Below are positions 61,129 through 64,000 of a stretch of DNA of 64,000 bases, piece by piece (the first letter of the stretch is position 1; every line of letters begins with the position of its first letter). The notes under the pieces were generated by a model. That model had not been told where the DNA came from. It saw only the letters and a program-made list of their open reading frames with translations, and did not search any database. This DNA comes from an uncultured bacterium (GTDB taxonomy: Bacteria; Acidobacteriota; Aminicenantia; Aminicenantales; CALLJL01), in contig CALLJL010000002.1 in assembly GCA_938092135.1 (NCBI GenBank), positions 186,001-250,000 on the forward strand, written 5' to 3'. Both the position numbers and the translations under genes were made by a program.

Positions 61129-61896
61129 TCAAGATTTGTTTCTTTCATAGATAATTTTAAGTCCTTCTAAAACTAAGTAAGGTTCAACTTTATCGATAAC
61201 AGGAACATCAGAAGCAATCCAGGAGGCAAAACCACCTGTCGCTACAACTTTTGTCTCTGTTCCCAATTCCTTTTTCATCTCATTGACCAGATGACTGATT
61301 AAACCAATATACCCAATATAGATTCCCGAATGCATACTTGCCACAGTTGTCCGGCCAATAACCCGTTTTGGTTTGCTTAGTTCGATGCGAGGTAACTTAG
61401 CGGTATGAACGGTTAGAGCCTCGGCTGAAATCTGTATTCCCGGGGCAATAGCACCACCAAGATATTCACCTTTGGCTGAAACAGCGTCAAAGGTGGTTGC
61501 CGTTCCAAGATCAACGATGATGACCGGCCCGCCAAATTTTTCGTAGGCAGCGACTGCCCCAGCTACCCTATCGGCTCCTACTTCGGCCGGATTTTCATAA
61601 AGAATCGGCATACCGGTTTTTAGGCCTGGCCCAAGGATAAGGGCCTTGACTTTGAAAAGCTGCTGGCAAAGAGTCTGAAAGATAGGAGTCAGAGGCGGCA
61701 CGACACTCGAAATTATGGCTCCATCAATATTTTCCAGCTGGAGATGGGCTGCCCGAAAAAAACCAAAAATTAGCAGGCTGTATTCATCACAGGTTCGCTC
61801 CCTGACACTCTGCAATTTCCATGTCTTAAGAAGCTTGGGTCCATCAAAAATGCCCATATGAATGCTGGTATTGCCAATATCAATGGTCAGGATCAT
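61129..61896 (-). CDS. coaX: Type III pantothenate kinase
   Basis: First step of coenzyme A synthesis. The 255-residue ASKHA-fold protein has ILTIDIGNTSIHMGIF (phosphate loop), GLKTGMPILYENPAEVGADRVAGAVAAY (key part ADRVAGAVAAY, substrate site) and VDLGTATTFDAVSA. These match CoaX and not CoaA or CoaW. A good AGGGGAGG site precedes the ATG, and birA is 12 bases upstream, a very common pairing. Confidence 0.96.
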   Translation of the reverse strand: MILTIDIGNTSIHMGIFDGPKLLKTWKLQSVRERTCDEYSLLIFGFFRAAHLQLENIDGAIISSVVPPLTPIFQTLCQQLFKVKALILGPGLKTGMPILYENPAEVGADRVAGAVAAYEKFGGPVIIVDLGTATTFDAVSAKGEYLGGAIAPGIQISAEALTVHTAKLPRIELSKPKRVIGRTTVASMHSGIYIGYIGLISHLVNEMKKELGTETKVVATGGFASWIASDVPVIDKVEPYLVLEGLKIIYERNKS

Positions 61897-61908
61897 TTTT
61901 TCCTCCCC

Positions 61909-62649
61909 TTATCGTTTAAGGCTTACCTCTCCTGTGGTCAATTGCTTTCGACCTTCCGCCGTTACAATAACCAGGGCCCCATCAGGGCTTAAACCATCAA
62001 AAAGACCAATTATTTCCTGGCCATTAAAATCAATCCGAATTTCTTCTCCCTTGGAAAAAATATGGTGCTGCTCAAAGAAATTGATGATTCTTTTATCCTG
62101 ACCATCAAGAAAAACTTGATACCAAAAATTGATATTGGGCCATAATTGATTAAGAATTTCTTCCCGATCAACCCTATGACCATAGGCTTGTCGCAAAGAA
62201 ATAGCCTTGTCTCTTAATTCCTCAGGAAAGTCATCAGGTCCGTGATTAAGGTTAAGGCCAAGGCCAAAAATGGCATAAACTGGCACACCCCCAGAAAAAC
62301 TGCTTTCAAGAAGAAGCCCACCCACTTTTTTATTATTAATAATTAAATCATTAGGCCATTTTAAAGCCACGTTGAGGCCATAAATCTCATTAAGAGTTTG
62401 GCGGCAGGCTAGACCCATGGCCAAGGGAAGAAGCGAAAGCTCCGGTCTTTTTGGTCTTAAAATAATCGAGGCATAAAGTCCAAGCGAAGCCGTTGAGAAC
62501 CAGCTTCGTCCTTTTGTTCCCCGACCACTTGTTTGCTCATCAGCCACAACAACGGTTCCTTCTGCCTCTCCCTGAAGGGCAAGCTGCCGGGCCATATCAT
62601 TGGTTGAAGAAAGAGTCGAAAAATAAAGGATTTTTTCCCCTATTCTCAT
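61909..62649 (-). CDS. birA: Biotin-protein ligase without DNA-binding domain
   Basis: Attaches biotin to carboxyl-carrier proteins. The 246-residue protein starts directly in the ligase domain (FSTLSSTNDMARQLA), with the biotinoyl-AMP loop SGRGTKGRSW and KWPNDLIINNKKVGGLL. The C-terminal SH3-like domain is present (IRIDFNGQEIIGLFDGLS). The N-terminal helix-turn-helix of repressor-type BirA is absent, so it is not expected to regulate biotin genes. It follows valS by 11 bases and precedes coaX. Confidence 0.95.
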   Translation of the reverse strand: MRIGEKILYFSTLSSTNDMARQLALQGEAEGTVVVADEQTSGRGTKGRSWFSTASLGLYASIILRPKRPELSLLPLAMGLACRQTLNEIYGLNVALKWPNDLIINNKKVGGLLLESSFSGGVPVYAIFGLGLNLNHGPDDFPEELRDKAISLRQAYGHRVDREEILNQLWPNINFWYQVFLDGQDKRIINFFEQHHIFSKGEEIRIDFNGQEIIGLFDGLSPDGALVIVTAEGRKQLTTGEVSLKR

Positions 62650-62660
62650 GGTTCAAAAAT

Positions 62661-64000
62661 TTAATCCATTTGGGCTAGGCTTTTCATTAATTTCTGGCGT
62701 TTGGCTTCAAGCTGGTCGAGATTAGCTTTGGTTTCCTCCACGACCTCAGCTGGTGCCCTCTCAATAAAGGCCGGATTGAGGAGGCGATTTCTAAGCTTTG
62801 CGATTTCTTCTTCCGTATCTTTTATCTCTTTCTTCAATCTTTCCCTTTCTGCCTCAAGATTGACTAAACCCTCAGCTGGTATGGCTACCTCCCACAAAGC
62901 ACCTGCTCCCCACAAAAGAGCTTTCCCTTCCTCAAAGCTTTCTTTTATTTCAAGATGACTTAAGCCAGCCAGAAATTCAATGGAAGATTTAAGTTCGGCT
63001 ATTTTGGCGCGAATTGATTCTTCAGTTGGTTTGATCCAAGCTAAGATCTTCAAAGAAGGGGGTAAACGATGCTCAGAACGAATTGTCCTGATTTCAGTTA
63101 CTATTTCCTGTAAAAGCCTGATTAAGTCTTCAGCCTGGGCATCTTCGGGAAAGTCTTCAGGTCGGGGAAAGGCTTCTAGGGAAATTGACTTCCCGGCTCC
63201 AGGTAAATAATGATAAATTTCTTCAGTTATAAAAGGCATAAATGGATGAAGAAGACGAAGAACTGAACTTAAGCTTTCCTTAAGCACAGCCCGGGTAGTG
63301 CTTCTTCCTTCTCGAAGAGAAGGTTTGGCCAATTCAAGATACCAATCACAGAATTCATGCCACACAAAATGATAAATTTTTTCGGCAGCTTCATAAAATT
63401 TATATTGTTCAAGCGCCTCATTAATTTCGATAATAATTTTTCTTAACCGGCTTCGAATCCAGCGATCAGCCAGAGTTAACTCTTCCTCCCGATAAGTTAA
63501 ATCCTTATTCTCAATATTCATTAGAACAAATCGGGAAGCATTCCAGATTTTATTAGCAAAGGCTCTGTAACCAGCCATTCTTTCTTCGGACAATGAAATA
63601 TCCATGCCTGGCACAGCCAGAGAGGCCAGGGTAAAGCGAAGCGAATCGGTTCCATATTTCTGGATCATCTCCAGAGGATCAATTATATTGCCTTGGGATT
63701 TACTCATTTTGCGGCGATACATATCTCTGACAAGACCGTTAATAAAAACATGGCGGAAAGGAATCTGGCCAAGAAATTTTAAACCCATCATGATCATTCT
63801 GGCGACCCAGAAAAAGATAATGTCAAAACCGGTAGCCATCAGGTCTGTGGGGTAAAAAACTTTTAAATCCGGGGTTTCTTCGGGCCAGCCTAAGGTAACA
63901 AAGGGCCATAGAGCAGAGCTGAACCAAGTATCAAGAATATCTTCATCCTGCTTCAAATTAGAACTTTGGCATTTTGAACATTTTTCAGGGTCTTTTAGGC
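62661..64000 (-). CDS. valS: Valyl-tRNA synthetase, 3' part (5' end beyond window)
   Basis: The visible 446 residues are the C-terminal half of ValRS. From the edge: a CSKC pair of a zinc-like insertion, QDEDILDTWFSSALWPF, the KMSKS loop RRKMSKSQGNIIDP, the anticodon-binding helical domain (TEEIYHYLPGAG) and the ValRS-specific C-terminal coiled coil (LEAERERLKKEIKDTEEEIAKLR). No start lies within the window: the frame is open to base 64000, so the TTG at 63956 is internal. Secure identification. Confidence 0.96.
   Translation of the reverse strand, partial: LKDPEKCSKCQSSNLKQDEDILDTWFSSALWPFVTLGWPEETPDLKVFYPTDLMATGFDIIFFWVARMIMMGLKFLGQIPFRHVFINGLVRDMYRRKMSKSQGNIIDPLEMIQKYGTDSLRFTLASLAVPGMDISLSEERMAGYRAFANKIWNASRFVLMNIENKDLTYREEELTLADRWIRSRLRKIIIEINEALEQYKFYEAAEKIYHFVWHEFCDWYLELAKPSLREGRSTTRAVLKESLSSVLRLLHPFMPFITEEIYHYLPGAGKSISLEAFPRPEDFPEDAQAEDLIRLLQEIVTEIRTIRSEHRLPPSLKILAWIKPTEESIRAKIAELKSSIEFLAGLSHLEIKESFEEGKALLWGAGALWEVAIPAEGLVNLEAERERLKKEIKDTEEEIAKLRNRLLNPAFIERAPAEVVEETKANLDQLEAKRQKLMKSLAQMD

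Noticed and set aside
62661-63956. valS beginning at the TTG at 63956
   Set aside because: The frame is open to the window edge with ValRS-like residues upstream, so the TTG is internal.
1-64000. CRISPR arrays, insertion sequences or prophage
   Set aside because: No spaced direct repeats, transposase or phage genes were seen; genes are housekeeping or envelope type throughout.

Overview
The window reads as a contiguous, tightly packed stretch of a Gram-negative-type (diderm) bacterial chromosome, roughly 40-45% GC by eye. An outer membrane with lipopolysaccharide is supported by lptD, lpxD, a heptose-7-phosphate kinase, a heptosyltransferase-like GT9, a WaaP/Kdo-kinase-like protein and an O-antigen ligase-like protein. 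No rRNA, insertion sequence, prophage or CRISPR array is visible. Gene content and the style of the proteins (SH3 plus barrel protein, DUF1573, large conserved unknowns) fit an uncultured Acidobacteriota/Aminicenantes-like lineage. That placement is inference only.

Layout. 1-4.7 kb (minus): topA (cut by the left edge), dprA, a CNT nucleoside transporter, YggU and a DUF1573 protein. 4.8-6.0 kb (plus): an envelope SH3/barrel protein. 6.1-14.7 kb: a divergent LPS/surface glycan locus, with methyltransferase, TIM-barrel glycosidase-like, WaaP-like kinase and GT4 on minus, and Trm112-like, GT9, O-antigen ligase-like, PHP phosphoesterase and rfaE1 on plus. 14.8-16.3 kb: purF. 16.3-25.3 kb (minus): a methyltransferase/radical SAM pair, lptD, rfbA-rfbC-rfbB and two tandem RMD-like sugar-nucleotide reductases. 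25.5-29.3 kb (plus): the F0 part of an ATP synthase (atpZ, atpI, atpB, atpE) with a Na+-type c subunit, then YihY and LpxD. 29.4-32.1 kb (minus): glgA-trxA-trxB. 32.4-35.6 kb (plus): a two-subunit flavin/iron-sulfur dehydrogenase.

35.8-51 kb (minus) is a long information-processing and isoprenoid array: thrS-infC-rpmI-rplT-pheS-pheT-ZapB-like-zapA-rny-ymdB-xseA-xseB-ispA-dxs-tlyA-nadK, preceded by tRNA-Val(GAC). 51.3-57.3 kb (plus): yfcE, a 54-residue basic protein, then a COG2403-type P-loop protein, carbamate kinase, ornithine carbamoyltransferase and an unrecognised 686-residue protein. 57.3-64 kb (minus): valS (cut by the right edge), birA, coaX, an unknown, rnr and a SelB C-terminal half without its GTPase.

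Most striking observations: (1) dprA appears to start at an ATT codon behind a perfect AGGAGG and a good promoter, with no ATG, GTG or TTG available upstream of the family's conserved N-terminus; infC in the same window also starts at ATT. (2) An orphan SelB domain III plus winged-helix protein is coupled to rnr. (3) The c subunit carries Na+-binding residues at exactly the Ilyobacter spacing. (4) ThrRS lacks TGS and PheT lacks its tRNA-binding OB domain. (5) A COG2403-arcC-argF-unknown operon occurs without arginine deiminase.
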